Counted from the first letter of the stretch, positions 1 through 8,035 are shown. The stretch is 64,000 nucleotides of DNA from Sphingomonas mollis (GCF_016427505.1 NZ_JAELXS010000008.1:124001-188000), one strand, 5' to 3'. Translations and numbers: made by a program. The notes: generated from the sequence alone by a model not told the origin.

Positions 1-1913
1 ATATCGTTGGTTTCGCGCTTCAGGCGCTCCAGCGTCACGGTAGAGAAGGTCGGCGATGTCACCATGCCGTGGATCATGGTCAAGCCTTCATCCAGGCTGC
101 CATCCGGTGTGCTCATTCTGACGCTGCCGGCATCCCAGCCGATATCGGTGCCGAAAGACAAGCCCAGCAGTTCCTTGCGGCTGTCGATCCACTTCTCGTC
201 GTGTCCGGAATAGCCCATCCCGAGCAGCTGGTACATGAACCCCATCATATGGTCGTTCGGGGCATCCACCACCTCCCCTTTGAAATTCATCGAGAAGTCG
301 GTGAAGGGAACACCCGTCTTGCGGGCGTAAAGCACGGGGATGCCGTTGGCGAGGCGGGCGCGTTCGATCGCGGGGAACCGGGCATCGCCCGGCGGAGCTA
401 CGGCTGGAAGCGCTACGAGCTTGCGCCCGGCGACGGATTGCAGGCCGGGCACCGGCACGGCCGGCATAACCGCCGGTGCGGCCGGGGCCGATCCGTCGAT
501 ACCGTCATCCTCCTCGGGCGTCACCCGTGGTCCGGGTGTCACGGTGAGTTCGTACCGTGGCTGATTCAACCATTTGCGAGCGGTGGCCATGACGCTGTCC
601 GGCGTCTGGGCGGCATAGACGTTGAGGTTCTGTCTGTAGACTGCGGGATCGCCTTGCGCGATGGCGGTTTCGGCCAGCACCGAGCCGCGGGTTCCGACGT
701 TTTCAAGCGACCGGACGTACGGGTAGGTAAACCGGGCGACGAAACGGGCGATGGCTTCCGGATCACCCTTTCCCTTGAGAAACGTGGCGATCTCCCGGTC
801 GAGAGCGGCAGCGGCGACCGCCGGATCCACCCCGGGGCGCACCGTTCCCTTGATCGTGAATTCCCCGGCCTGGCCAAATGAGGAATTGTCGGCGCTCACA
901 CTGATGAACAGCTTCTGCTCGCGGACGAGGTGGTCGGTCAGCGGGTCATTTGCTCCCCCTCCCAGCACTTCCATGACGGCATCCATCACGAAGCCCTCGC
1001 GGTTGTCGATCCCCGGTACCGGCCACACGCGAAAGATACTTGTAGAGGTCACGGGTGCGGTGACCGTCTCGCTGATCGTGCGGGTCAGCGGCATCGGCAC
1101 GATATCGGGGCGGACGGTGCGCGGGCCCGCCGGAATGCTGCCGAAATACTTCGTCGCCAATCGGCGGGCGGTCGGCATGTCGATATCGCCGGCGAGGACC
1201 AGCACGGCGTTGTTCGGGGCGTAATGCGCCCTGAAGAAGCTTCTCACATCGTCGAGGTCGGCGGCATTGAGGTCCTTCATCGAGCCGATGAGTGAATGAC
1301 CGTAAGGGTGACCGGGCGGATAGAGCGCTGCGCGCACCTTGTGGGCCACGATGCTGAGTGGCGATGCGGCGCCGTTGCGCTTTTCGTTCTGAACGACGCC
1401 GCGCTGCTCATCGAGCGTCTTCTGGTCGAGGGCGCCCAGCAAATGCCCCATCCGATCGCTTTCCATGAACATAGCGCGCTCCAGCGCCTGCGTCGGGACA
1501 TTCTCGTAATAGTTGGTGCGATCCGGACTGGTGGTGCCGTTCACGTCCCCGCCGACGCTTAGAAGCTTGTTCAGGTAATCGCCCGGTACATTTTCCGAGC
1601 CGTTGAACATCAGGTGTTCGAAAAGATGGGCGAACCCGCTTCGCCCGGCTGCCTCGTGCTTCGAACCGACATCGTAGGTGACGCTGACGTGAACCATCGG
1701 CGCGCTGCTGTCCTGATGCACCAGCACCCGCAGGCCGTTGGGCAGCGTGAAGCTTTCGTAAGGGATCTTTACCTGATCGATGAAGCGGCGCAGATCCGCC
1801 ATGGTAGAGGCGGCATCGACCTTGGCGACCTTGGCCTTCGGCGCAGCGGCGATCGCCGATACGGTCATTAGCGGAATAGCAACGCAGGTCATCAGGACGT
1901 AGCGTAGGCGCAT
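1..1913 (-). CDS. M16 family zinc metallopeptidase (insulinase/pitrilysin-like), 3' end outside window
   Basis: The minus-strand frame is open from the ATG at 1913 to the window edge, giving about 637 residues of a protein that in this family is usually about 900-950 long. A signal peptide is visible (hydrophobic stretch ending near AIAAAP, residues 1-25), so the enzyme should act in the periplasm. The inverted zinc motif HLFEH lies at residues 96-100, and the distal zinc-binding Glu is in VVQNEKR (E177), a family-typical spacing. A GGDVNGTT stretch follows the motif, as in active M16 N-domains. A second M16-like half begins near residue 500 (LANGIPVLYARKTG). No partner gene is visible because the downstream side is cut. 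Likely degrades periplasmic peptides; the substrate cannot be read from sequence. Confidence 0.93.
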   Translation of the reverse strand, partial: MRLRYVLMTCVAIPLMTVSAIAAAPKAKVAKVDAASTMADLRRFIDQVKIPYESFTLPNGLRVLVHQDSSAPMVHVSVTYDVGSKHEAAGRSGFAHLFEHLMFNGSENVPGDYLNKLLSVGGDVNGTTSPDRTNYYENVPTQALERAMFMESDRMGHLLGALDQKTLDEQRGVVQNEKRNGAASPLSIVAHKVRAALYPPGHPYGHSLIGSMKDLNAADLDDVRSFFRAHYAPNNAVLVLAGDIDMPTARRLATKYFGSIPAGPRTVRPDIVPMPLTRTISETVTAPVTSTSIFRVWPVPGIDNREGFVMDAVMEVLGGGANDPLTDHLVREQKLFISVSADNSSFGQAGEFTIKGTVRPGVDPAVAAAALDREIATFLKGKGDPEAIARFVARFTYPYVRSLENVGTRGSVLAETAIAQGDPAVYRQNLNVYAAQTPDSVMATARKWLNQPRYELTVTPGPRVTPEEDDGIDGSAPAAPAVMPAVPVPGLQSVAGRKLVALPAVAPPGDARFPAIERARLANGIPVLYARKTGVPFTDFSMNFKGEVVDAPNDHMMGFMYQLLGMGYSGHDEKWIDSRKELLGLSFGTDIGWDAGSVRMSTPDGSLDEGLTMIHGMVTSPTFSTVTLERLKRETND

Positions 1914-2302
1914 GATGGAGTGTCTCCGGAACGCTGTGAGTTCAAGCGGCCGGATGCGTCGATGCCTGCCGGCTGACACACCGGCATCCGTCCGGAGCGG
2001 CACGATCGCGGATGGGCCATCCCACCCGTTACAGGTCACTCCAACGGCAAGACAATCGACCGACGCAAACCCGTAACACGGCGGTCGCAAATATCCATTT
2101 TACGCCAAATCCTGATACATCGCCTCGGAATAGCGGGCGATGAAGCGCAGGGCGTTCTTTGAGCCGAGCGAAGATCGAGGGGGGGGGGCAGAGCCGGTTC
2201 GCTCGGAATGCTGGATCGATAAAGAAAACCATTCCGGCTGAGGGAGATCGCATCTACAAAATAGAACTTGATAGTACCGGAACTGATTAGTATCGGCATG
2301 AA
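1914..2302. other. Divergent intergenic region between M16 peptidase and TetR gene
   Basis: No convincing gene is present in these 389 bases. They must hold the promoters of the peptidase (leftward) and of the TetR gene (rightward). A run of ten G residues lies at 2179-2188, and a candidate TetR operator lies at 2277-2296 (separate entry). The open frames crossing here on the minus strand are antisense shadows of the TetR and dehydrogenase genes. Confidence 0.6.
2277..2296. promoter_or_regulatory. Candidate TetR operator (20-bp imperfect palindrome)
   Basis: CCGGAACTGATTAGTATCGG is an imperfect inverted repeat (14 of 20 positions symmetric, with CCG/CGG ends and an ACTgattAGT core). It ends 6 bases before the TetR start codon at 2303. 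TetR repressors commonly bind such sites over their own promoter, so autoregulation of the tetR-SDR pair is a reasonable inference. Confidence 0.4.
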
Positions 2303-2989
2303 ATGCCTATGGTCCCTCATCCTCTGCCCATGAGCGAGTCCGACGAGATTGATCGACCGGTCCGTAGCGGCGGACGCAAACGAGACACTTCCCGCGATGC
2401 CACGATCCTGAGCGCCACGATCGACATCCTCGTAGAGGTCGGCTTCGAGAAGATGACGGTGGACATGGTCGCGGCGCGGGCGAAGGCGGGCAAAGGCGCG
2501 ATGTACCGCCGTTGGCCATCCAAGGCTGAGATGGTGCTGGAAGCGGTTGCGCGCCTGAAACGTAATATGATCGATCTCGATCACCTTCCTGACACCGGCA
2601 GTCTGCGCGGCGACATGCTCGCCTTGTTTCAGGCAGGATCGGCGGAGCGTGACGAGCGCTTCTATCGCGCAATGGCGGGACTGGCCGCGTTGCTTGCGCA
2701 GCAACCGGAGATCGCGGATGCCGGTCACGATGCGTTGATCGAGCCCTGGATAGAAGCCAATCGCATTCTGATCGGGCGGGCCGTCGCTCGTCACGAAGTG
2801 ACATCCGGGGCGGACGTAGCGGTGGCTGCACAGGTGATCCCGGCGATGGGCGGCTATCGCTCCCTCATTCAGCGCCGGCCGTTTGATCGGCGTTTCCTCG
2901 TCGACCTGCTCGACAACGTGCTTCTGCCGGCCCTCGGCATCGCCGCATCGCATCTGTCGGCTGATCCCGGCATCGGAGACAGGCAGTGA
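2303..2989 (+). CDS. TetR/AcrR family transcriptional regulator
   Basis: The 228-aa protein has a TetR-type N-terminal helix-turn-helix: ATILSATIDILVEVGF, then MTVDMVAARAKAGKGAMYRRW, then PSKAEMV, at about residues 33-80. The divergent C-terminal ligand domain has no recognisable ligand signature. It would act in the cytoplasm as a repressor. The start could also be the ATG at 2330, which leaves the HTH intact; neither start has a strong Shine-Dalgarno sequence. Its stop overlaps the GTG start of the following dehydrogenase (GTGA), so the two are translationally coupled and the dehydrogenase is the likely target. A palindrome just upstream of the gene is a candidate operator. Confidence 0.9.
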   Translation: MPMVPHPLPMSESDEIDRPVRSGGRKRDTSRDATILSATIDILVEVGFEKMTVDMVAARAKAGKGAMYRRWPSKAEMVLEAVARLKRNMIDLDHLPDTGSLRGDMLALFQAGSAERDERFYRAMAGLAALLAQQPEIADAGHDALIEPWIEANRILIGRAVARHEVTSGADVAVAAQVIPAMGGYRSLIQRRPFDRRFLVDLLDNVLLPALGIAASHLSADPGIGDRQ

Positions 2990-3738
2990 ACCTCGGGAAC
3001 AAGAAGGCTTTGGTGACAGGCGGCGGTGCCGGTATCGGCCTTGCCATAACACGCGCACTGGTTGCGGCGGGCACCCATGTCCTGATCGCGGGTCGCGATA
3101 TTGCCCGACTCGATCGGGTCAAGGCCGAACTGGGCGACGTCACCACCATTCAGGTCGACCTCTCTGTGCAATCAGAGCGTGAACGGCTCATTGCCGCGAC
3201 ACTGGCATCCGAACGTCCGCTCGACCTGCTCGTGAACAATGCCGGCACCATGCAATACTTCGCCTTGAACGACAGTCGCGCGCTGGCGCGGCTCGACGCG
3301 GAGCTTGCGCTCGACCTGCACGCGCCACTCCACCTTTCGACCGCGCTGTTGCCACACCTTCTTGCCCGACCCGAGGCCGCGATCGTCAACGTCACCACCG
3401 GGCTCATCTATGCCCCGTTCGGCAATACGCCGGGCTACAGCGCGGCCAAAGCCGGACTGCATGAATTCACCCGGTCGCTCCGCTGGCAGACCCGCGGCAC
3501 TGCACTGAAGGTCATCGAGCTGATGCCACCGACCGTCGAAACGGCGCTTACCCGTCAATACGATGGACCAAAGACCGACCCAGCCCGCATCGCGGCAGCG
3601 CTGATCGATGGTATTCGGAAGGGCAGGGACGAGATCAGGCCAGGGCAGACCAAGGCTCTGTACGCCATGTCGCGCCTCGCGCCGGATTACATCTATCGTA
3701 CATTGAACAAGGCTGGGGACAAGGTGCCGCTCGACTGA
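2986..3738 (+). CDS. SDR family oxidoreductase (DltE-like)
   Basis: Classical short-chain dehydrogenase of 250 aa. The nucleotide-binding motif TGGGAGIG is at 11-18, NNAG at 84-87, and the catalytic Tyr/Lys in YSAAK at 151-155. The usual catalytic Ser, 13 residues before Tyr, is Thr here (NVTTGL, T138), which many SDRs tolerate. Start GTG overlaps the TetR stop by 4 bases, so the pair forms an operon. It resembles the DltE-type SDRs annotated near regulators. Substrate unknown; NAD(P)(H)-dependent oxidation or reduction of a small alcohol or ketone is the family expectation. A second SDR at 4573 is clearly related, sharing the same NNAG and Tyr/Lys spacing. Confidence 0.9.
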   Translation: MNLGNKKALVTGGGAGIGLAITRALVAAGTHVLIAGRDIARLDRVKAELGDVTTIQVDLSVQSERERLIAATLASERPLDLLVNNAGTMQYFALNDSRALARLDAELALDLHAPLHLSTALLPHLLARPEAAIVNVTTGLIYAPFGNTPGYSAAKAGLHEFTRSLRWQTRGTALKVIELMPPTVETALTRQYDGPKTDPARIAAALIDGIRKGRDEIRPGQTKALYAMSRLAPDYIYRTLNKAGDKVPLD

Positions 3739-3806
3739 CAGCGGTCGGCAGCGCTGGCCAGAAGCGCCTTGGAACCCCCAATCCCCATACCCAAGAAAAA
3801 AAGGGA

Positions 3807-3959
3807 ATGACGATGACGATCGCCCGGGAGTTGAAGCTGATGTTCGCCGGCTTTGCCACGAGCTGCGCGATCATTCTCTGCGTCGAACAGATCGCACCGG
3901 ATGTCAGTCGGATGTTCGCTCTGGCTGGTCATTTCAAAGCGACGATAATCGGTGGTTGA
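3807..3959 (+). CDS. Small predicted membrane protein (50 aa)
   Basis: A short frame follows a good Shine-Dalgarno AAGGGA at 3801-3806. The spacing better fits the second ATG at 3813 (48 aa). The product has one hydrophobic segment (LMFAGFATSCAIILCV) and a short C-terminal tail. It sits between the SDR gene and a small secreted protein, with which it overlaps if the latter used its first GTG. I do not recognise a family. The strong ribosome binding site and hydrophobic segment argue for a real gene, but the length makes this uncertain. Confidence 0.4.
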   Translation: MTMTIARELKLMFAGFATSCAIILCVEQIAPDVSRMFALAGHFKATIIGG

Positions 3960-4005
3960 TCAATCGAAGTCGCTGTTGCGATGTTCAACAAATGGCCGGG
4001 GCCTT

Positions 4006-4320
4006 ATGCGCATACATATCGCAGCAATTTTACCATTTGGCCTGCTCTTCGTATCGAACCCGGCATCGGCAAGGCACGGCGTGGCAGTCCCCGCACTGCA
4101 TCCGGTCGCGATCAATCTGGTCACGGCGACGCCGGCCAAACGGTTTCTGAGCGATCGCGGGCGAACATCATCGGCCCGGATCGCCATCGTCGATCAGGGC
4201 CGCGTGAAGTGGATTGCGATCGACCATCTGCAGCGTTTGCCGGATGAGACGCTGGTGCTGGTGGATCAGGCTGGCGCACCAAAGGAGGGTACGCGGGTCA
4301 TCGTAGCTGAAATCATCTGA
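4006..4320 (+). CDS. Small exported protein of unknown function
   Basis: From the ATG at 4006 the product is 104 aa and starts with a signal peptide (MRIHIAAILPFGLLFVSNPASA, cleavage expected after ASA). The frame is open back to a GTG at 3952, but the signal peptide fits only the internal start. The mature part (about 80 aa) is mixed alpha/beta with no recognisable motif. It contains KWIAIDHLQRLPDETLVLVDQ, suggestive of a small beta-rich periplasmic domain. It lies between two related SDR genes on the same strand, so it may be co-transcribed with them. Function unknown. Confidence 0.6.
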   Translation: MRIHIAAILPFGLLFVSNPASARHGVAVPALHPVAINLVTATPAKRFLSDRGRTSSARIAIVDQGRVKWIAIDHLQRLPDETLVLVDQAGAPKEGTRVIVAEII

Positions 4321-4439
4321 TTTCCGGCATTCGAGTGGCGGTGCGTATTGTTCTACGCGTTGAATGTCGCTTGCTGCGACCTGTGCGAACCAGTAAACCG
4401 GTCGTGTCGAAAGAGTGCTGATCGGATGGTAGCCCGGTC

Positions 4440-4457
4440 GCCGGCCAGATGGCCGGC
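4440..4457. terminator. Short GC hairpin between small exported protein and second SDR
   Basis: GCCGGCC-AGAT-GGCCGGC forms a 7-bp stem with a 4-base loop, 120 bases after the preceding stop codon. No U-tract follows, so termination is only a possibility. Confidence 0.25.
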
Positions 4458-4572
4458 AACTCTTCCTCTCGAGGTATCCGCGACACCTGGCCGGCTTGCC
4501 GGCAAAACAGGTGTGTCTGCGGGTCATCTATCCTCGACGGCACGCCCTTGCGTAGTGAGGAAGGCGTTCGAC

Positions 4573-5313
4573 ATGAAGCTCGATGGCAAGACGATTTTGA
4601 TTACCGGCGGTGCGGCAGGCATCGGTTTGGCGCTGGCGATCCGATTTTCGGCGTTAGGCAAACAGGTAATCGTGTGCGGGCGCAATCAGGATCGCCTTGA
4701 TGAGGCACAAGCGGATATTCCGGGACTGATCACGCGGGTCTGCGACGTCGCGGACGCCGAGAGCCGCCATGCGTTGGTAGCATGGCTGGCGACCGATCAC
4801 CCCGATCTGAACGGGCTGATCAACAATGCCGGCGTCCAGCACGGCCGCGACTTTGCCGGCGATCCGGGGATCGACACACTGGACGACGAGGTGGCGATCA
4901 ACCTAACTGCGCCTATCCACCTGATCGCGGAGTTGATCCCCGCGCTGAAGCGGCAGGAGAAGGCCTGGATCGTCAACGTCAGTTCCGGCCTGGCCTTTTC
5001 GCCGATGGCGGATGTCCCGGTCTATTGCGCGACGAAGGCCGCGCTTCACTCCTTCACGCTTAGTCTTCGTCATCAATTGCGCGCGACGAACGTCCGGGTG
5101 GTCGAGCTTGCACCGCCGATCGTCGATACGGGTCTCGGCAGCAATGGCAGAAGTGCCGGAACGGCGAATCGGCACATGATGTCTGCGGAAGACTTTGCGT
5201 CCGAGGCTGTGGCGCAACTCGAAGCAGATCGTGATGAAATCCTGATCGGGATGGCGGCGGAGAGCCGTCGGCACGGTGAAGCATTGTTCGAACGAATGAA
5301 CAGCCGCGCTTAA
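4573..5313 (+). CDS. SDR family oxidoreductase, paralogue of the 2986 gene
   Basis: 246-aa short-chain dehydrogenase. TGGAAGIG is at 11-18, NNAG at 84-87, catalytic Ser138 in NVSSGL, and Tyr151/Lys155 in YCATK. The frame is open 225 bases further upstream, but the SDR Rossmann fold begins exactly at MKLDGKTILITGG, so the ATG at 4573 is preferred. Its alignment with the upstream SDR (same motif positions) suggests local duplication and divergence. It is also DltE-like. The reaction is unknown beyond NAD(P)-dependent redox of a carbonyl or alcohol. The gene is probably regulated with the TetR cluster, though a 250-bp gap with a hairpin separates it from the genes before it. Confidence 0.88.
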   Translation: MKLDGKTILITGGAAGIGLALAIRFSALGKQVIVCGRNQDRLDEAQADIPGLITRVCDVADAESRHALVAWLATDHPDLNGLINNAGVQHGRDFAGDPGIDTLDDEVAINLTAPIHLIAELIPALKRQEKAWIVNVSSGLAFSPMADVPVYCATKAALHSFTLSLRHQLRATNVRVVELAPPIVDTGLGSNGRSAGTANRHMMSAEDFASEAVAQLEADRDEILIGMAAESRRHGEALFERMNSRA

Positions 5314-5412
5314 CCGGCATTCCGCTCCATCTATCGGGCACCATCTGAAACGGACCGGAGCAGGCTGTACTCAAGTCATTTGCAGCCATCGCCTGAAACG
5401 GAAAGCCGTCAG

Positions 5413-5619
5413 ATGAAGATCATCGTCCTCGAAGAACATTTCCTGCTGCCCGAGATCGAGGCCACCTGGTGCGAACTGTCTCCTGTTCCCCGCGATGCGG
5501 TTCTCGATCTCGCCGATCTGGCCACGCCGCTCCTTGAACTGGGCCGGTCGCGGCTGGACGCGATGGACGAGCCCGGGATCGAGGTGCAGGTGATGTCGCT
5601 CACCTCGCCGGGCGTACAT
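5413..5619 (+). pseudogene. Amidohydrolase (ACMSD-like) N-terminal fragment, truncated by IS remnant
   Basis: The frame from ATG 5413 encodes MKIIVLEEHF, then a segment ending LGRSRLDAMDEPGIEVQVMSL. This is the start of amidohydrolases of the aminocarboxymuconate-semialdehyde decarboxylase type, which are usually about 300-340 aa. Similarity stops after SPGVH at 5619, where IS3-type transposase sequence begins in another frame. No downstream remainder of the enzyme is found before the next gene, so the gene is broken and probably partly deleted. Confidence 0.75.
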
Positions 5620-6050
5620 GGCGGGTGTCGATTACACTCGACGCCGAGTTCTGCATCGAGGGGCTGGAGGAGGAAGCGCTGGCCCGCCACGGCAAGCCAG
5701 CGACCTTCAACCCCGACAAGGGCTCGCAGGTTACCAGCACCGCGTTCACCGCCGTCCTCCTGCGCGAGAAGATGGCTATCAAATACGGGGAACTCTACCT
5801 CAACGCCTATGCCTCGGTCCCCGAGGCCCGCGCCAGCATCGGTCGATACTTCGCGTTCTACAATGCCGTCCGGCCGCATTCTGCGCATGGCGGTCGTACA
5901 CCCGACCAAATATACTTCCATCAGCCGCTGCTCGCAGCGGCGTGATCAACCAGCGGCGATCCACTTCTTAATCTGCGAGTCTGTGCAGACCAACCGAGCC
6001 ACCCCTCAGCGCTTCGATAAATGCGGGGTGGCATCCCTGGTCGGCGACGT
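5619..6050 (+). mobile_element. Decayed IS3-family insertion sequence remnant
   Basis: Similarity to an IS3-type OrfB (DDE integrase core) starts abruptly with WRVSITLDAEFC at 5619. It includes NPDKGSQVTSTAF (from the NTDQGSQFTS motif), then YGELYLNAYASVPEARASI, RYFAFYNAVRPHS and GRTPDQIYF, the C-terminal signature. The N-terminal half is missing. About 30 residues between AFTAVLL and IKYGELYL, normally holding SMDGKG and DNVFVERLW, are deleted. After the stop the sequence runs to GACCAACCGAGCCACCCCT-like text near 6005, which resembles the far end of such elements. The right boundary is approximate. It cannot transpose. Confidence 0.75.
5625..5945 (+). pseudogene. IS3-type transposase OrfB fragment
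   Basis: The 106-aa open frame (GTG at 5625) keeps only the C-terminal part of the integrase catalytic domain. It has an internal in-frame deletion that removes the second catalytic Asp region. It is a remnant inside the broken amidohydrolase locus, not a functional gene. Confidence 0.75.
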
Positions 6051-6093
6051 CCCTTTGCACTGAATGGGATTCACTGCGGCAGACGCACTTGGA

Positions 6094-6270
6094 TCATGCT
6101 GTTCTTCCAAGCCGTCCATAGGTTACGGCGATCTGATTGAACCGCTTCAACAAGAACGTATCACCACTTTCGGCGAAGTAAGTGAGCTGTTCGGTCAGCC
6201 AGAGAGCGCCATGCTCCCCAAGGACCTTGTGGATGGCCACAGCCTCATCGATCCACAAATTAGCAAGCAT
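6094..6270 (-). CDS. Small protein resembling DUF6961-type sphingomonad proteins (58 aa)
   Basis: A frame from ATG 6270 to TGA 6094 encodes a protein with LWIDEAVAIHKVLGEHGALW, then LTEQLTYFAESGD, then FNQIAVTYGRL. The pattern W-x2-EA-x-AI...G..A..W/I...L..A..GD....F..IA..Y..L matches small helical proteins seen in sphingomonads under DUF6961, as I remember that family; I could not check it. A GGAT sequence precedes the start. It lies beyond the terminator hairpin of the PEP-CTERM gene on the same strand. The frame makes far better protein sense than the plus-strand frame over the same bases. Function unknown. Confidence 0.5.
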   Translation of the reverse strand: MLANLWIDEAVAIHKVLGEHGALWLTEQLTYFAESGDTFLLKRFNQIAVTYGRLGRTA

Positions 6271-6293
6271 CTGTTATCCAGTATGGAAAGCGA

Positions 6294-6324
6294 AGGGCCG
6301 CCGGAAACGCTTCCCGACGGCCCT
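6294..6324 (-). terminator. Terminator hairpin of the PEP-CTERM gene
   Basis: AGGGCCG (6294-6300) pairs with CGGCCCT (6318-6324), with an inner GGAA/TTCC pair, giving a bulged hairpin. On the minus strand it is followed by TTCGCTTTCC. It lies 30 bases after the stop codon of the exported protein at 6354 and fits a rho-independent terminator for it. Confidence 0.65.
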
Positions 6325-6353
6325 CTGTCATCATCTGATGAACGAGAAGAATG

Positions 6354-7055
6354 TCAGGCGATGGCAGCAGTCGTGTGACGACGACGGTAACGCGATGCGG
6401 CACCGACCATGGCAAAGCCGATCAGCATCATCGCCCAGGTTGCCGGCTCGGGGACGGCTGCCGTGAAGGCGACGTTATCGAACTCGAATGAACCGAGGTT
6501 GTCGGTGTTGGAGAAGCGCACGCCATAGATCGCGGTGCCGCCATCGGCGGTAAAGGTCACGCGGCGATTGCTGCCCGGCTGGGTCGTGCCAGGGAATGTC
6601 GGCACGAAGCCGGCGATCTGCGTACCGTCGAAGCTGGTGATCACGCTGCCTGCCTGATCGAGCAGCGTCACGACGTTGTATGCATCGAGCGAACCGATGA
6701 AGACGCTGACACTGGACTGCGCAACCGAGCCGAGCAGCTTATACGTGCTGTTGCGACCGACGCCGTAGTAGGGGGTGCTGTCGTTCGGGTTGGGCTGGAA
6801 ATAGTCGTTGCCGCTGTTGTCGACGTTGAACAGCGTGGTGTTGAAGATGCCGACGTTGGTGCCCGACGTGGTGGCGGTGAAGCCAGCCGTCGTGTTGCTG
6901 CCGGTGTTATAGTCGACGACGGCGGTCGAACCGGCCGGTGCGGCATAGTTCGCGGCCGTGCCGGCATCGGACTGGGTGATGGTGACCGCGGCATATGCCG
7001 GAGCGGCGATAGCGGCGGTGCCGAGAGCGAGCGTGGTCAGTGCGGTACGGATCAT
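6354..7055 (-). CDS. PEPxxWA-CTERM sorting domain-containing exported protein
   Basis: 233-aa protein with an N-terminal signal peptide (MIRTALTTLALGTAAIAAPA). Its C-terminal sorting tail starts at about residue 201: VPEPATWAMMLIGFAMVGAA, followed by the basic RYRRRH. PEP motif, transmembrane helix and Arg-rich end are the hallmark of the PEPxxWA-CTERM variant common in sphingomonads, where the tail directs processing for export to the envelope or outside. The frame is open further upstream, but ATG 7055 is preceded by AAGGGA at good spacing and begins the signal peptide. The body is Thr/Ser/Asn/Gly-rich and beta-type with no catalytic motif. A terminator lies just downstream. Probably a surface or matrix protein; role unknown. 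Confidence 0.92.
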   Translation of the reverse strand: MIRTALTTLALGTAAIAAPAYAAVTITQSDAGTAANYAAPAGSTAVVDYNTGSNTTAGFTATTSGTNVGIFNTTLFNVDNSGNDYFQPNPNDSTPYYGVGRNSTYKLLGSVAQSSVSVFIGSLDAYNVVTLLDQAGSVITSFDGTQIAGFVPTFPGTTQPGSNRRVTFTADGGTAIYGVRFSNTDNLGSFEFDNVAFTAAVPEPATWAMMLIGFAMVGAASRYRRRHTTAAIA

Positions 7056-7292
7056 GGATATTCCCTTCAGTTGATTCTGTGTCATTACGAAGTACCCCGA
7101 GATGAAAGCCGAGCCGTACCGCGATGACCGCCTGTTAGATTGGCCTATTCGGTCAGTATAGCCCAATTTCAGTCTCAGATCGGGACGTATCATCAGGGTT
7201 ACATCTTTGTATGGTCGATTAACCTGCGGTTTATCTGCGAATAGAAGGATGAATGTTTTAATAGCTGCTCTATTTATACTGACAGTTTACAA

Positions 7293-7312
7293 AACTATAC
7301 TAAAGTATAGTT
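7293..7312. promoter_or_regulatory. Perfect 9-bp-arm palindrome in AT-rich island
   Basis: AACTATACT-AA-AGTATAGTT is a perfect inverted repeat with a 2-base centre. It lies in an AT-rich stretch upstream of the PEP-CTERM gene (240 bp away) and far upstream of bchG. It looks like a dimeric repressor site, but no regulator gene is adjacent. Confidence 0.35.
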
Positions 7313-8035
7313 ATAACTGCGAGCTGGTCCGCAATGGTATTAGCAGTGGCGTGGTGGTGGCTCGGGCGGGGGAGTACGGTTCGGCTACCCACCTAATCTC
7401 ACCCGCGAGCGGATCGCGCCGGGGAACAGTTCGTGAACCGAGGTATATCAGTGCGCGAAGCCGCCAGGTTGCCATGGTGCCACCATGCCTTGCTCTACCA
7501 AGCGCTGACCGGCTCGACATCAGGCCCCCCGGATGCGGCCCCTCCGCAGCCCGCCGCAGCCCGCCGCACCGGAGGGGGTGGCTTGATGCCGATCCGTCCC
7601 GAGCACATCTTTCCATACCTATCGACTGGCCGCGCCTCTCGCTCCCTCTGCGCTTCGTACGGCGAAAGGGCGCTTGCGAGCATTTTGGGCGGTCCATAGG
7701 CAAAGAATGTTCCATCTGCGGGATGGACGATGGTGGGACCGCACGCGGCGTTGTTGGCAACGGCCATGGACGCGTACGCCGACCAACGGAGAACATCCTG
7801 CAGCACGGCGCCTGGACGCCGGTTGTGCTTGCCTGCGCACACCCCGACCACGATTCCAGCGACAGTGCCCTGGCCGTTCGGGACGATTACGAAAGGAGCA
7901 GGCGACGAGCTGAGTTACGATCTCGGTGACCAGGGACAGGCAAGATCCGCCCGCTTCCGCGGGGGACGGGTCAACCCGGACCACCGCGGGATAAGCGCAT
8001 TACATCGGTGCCAATTCTGCCAGCAATATACGAGG

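Noticed and set aside
6064-6378. Plus-strand frame of 104 codons
   Set aside because: Overlaps the terminator hairpin and the better minus-strand 58-aa gene; composition not protein-like.
7495-7851. Minus-strand frame with protein-like stretch (VGVCAGKHNRRPGAVLQDVL and PTIVHPADGTFFAYGPPK)
   Set aside because: Only a GTG start inside the stretch, upstream stop close by, and the second half is low-complexity. It may be a gene fragment but cannot be supported as a gene.
7207-7929. Plus-strand frame of 240 codons
   Set aside because: Mixed composition with many Cys/Arg/Pro, no motif, passes through the AT-rich palindrome and repeat-like text.
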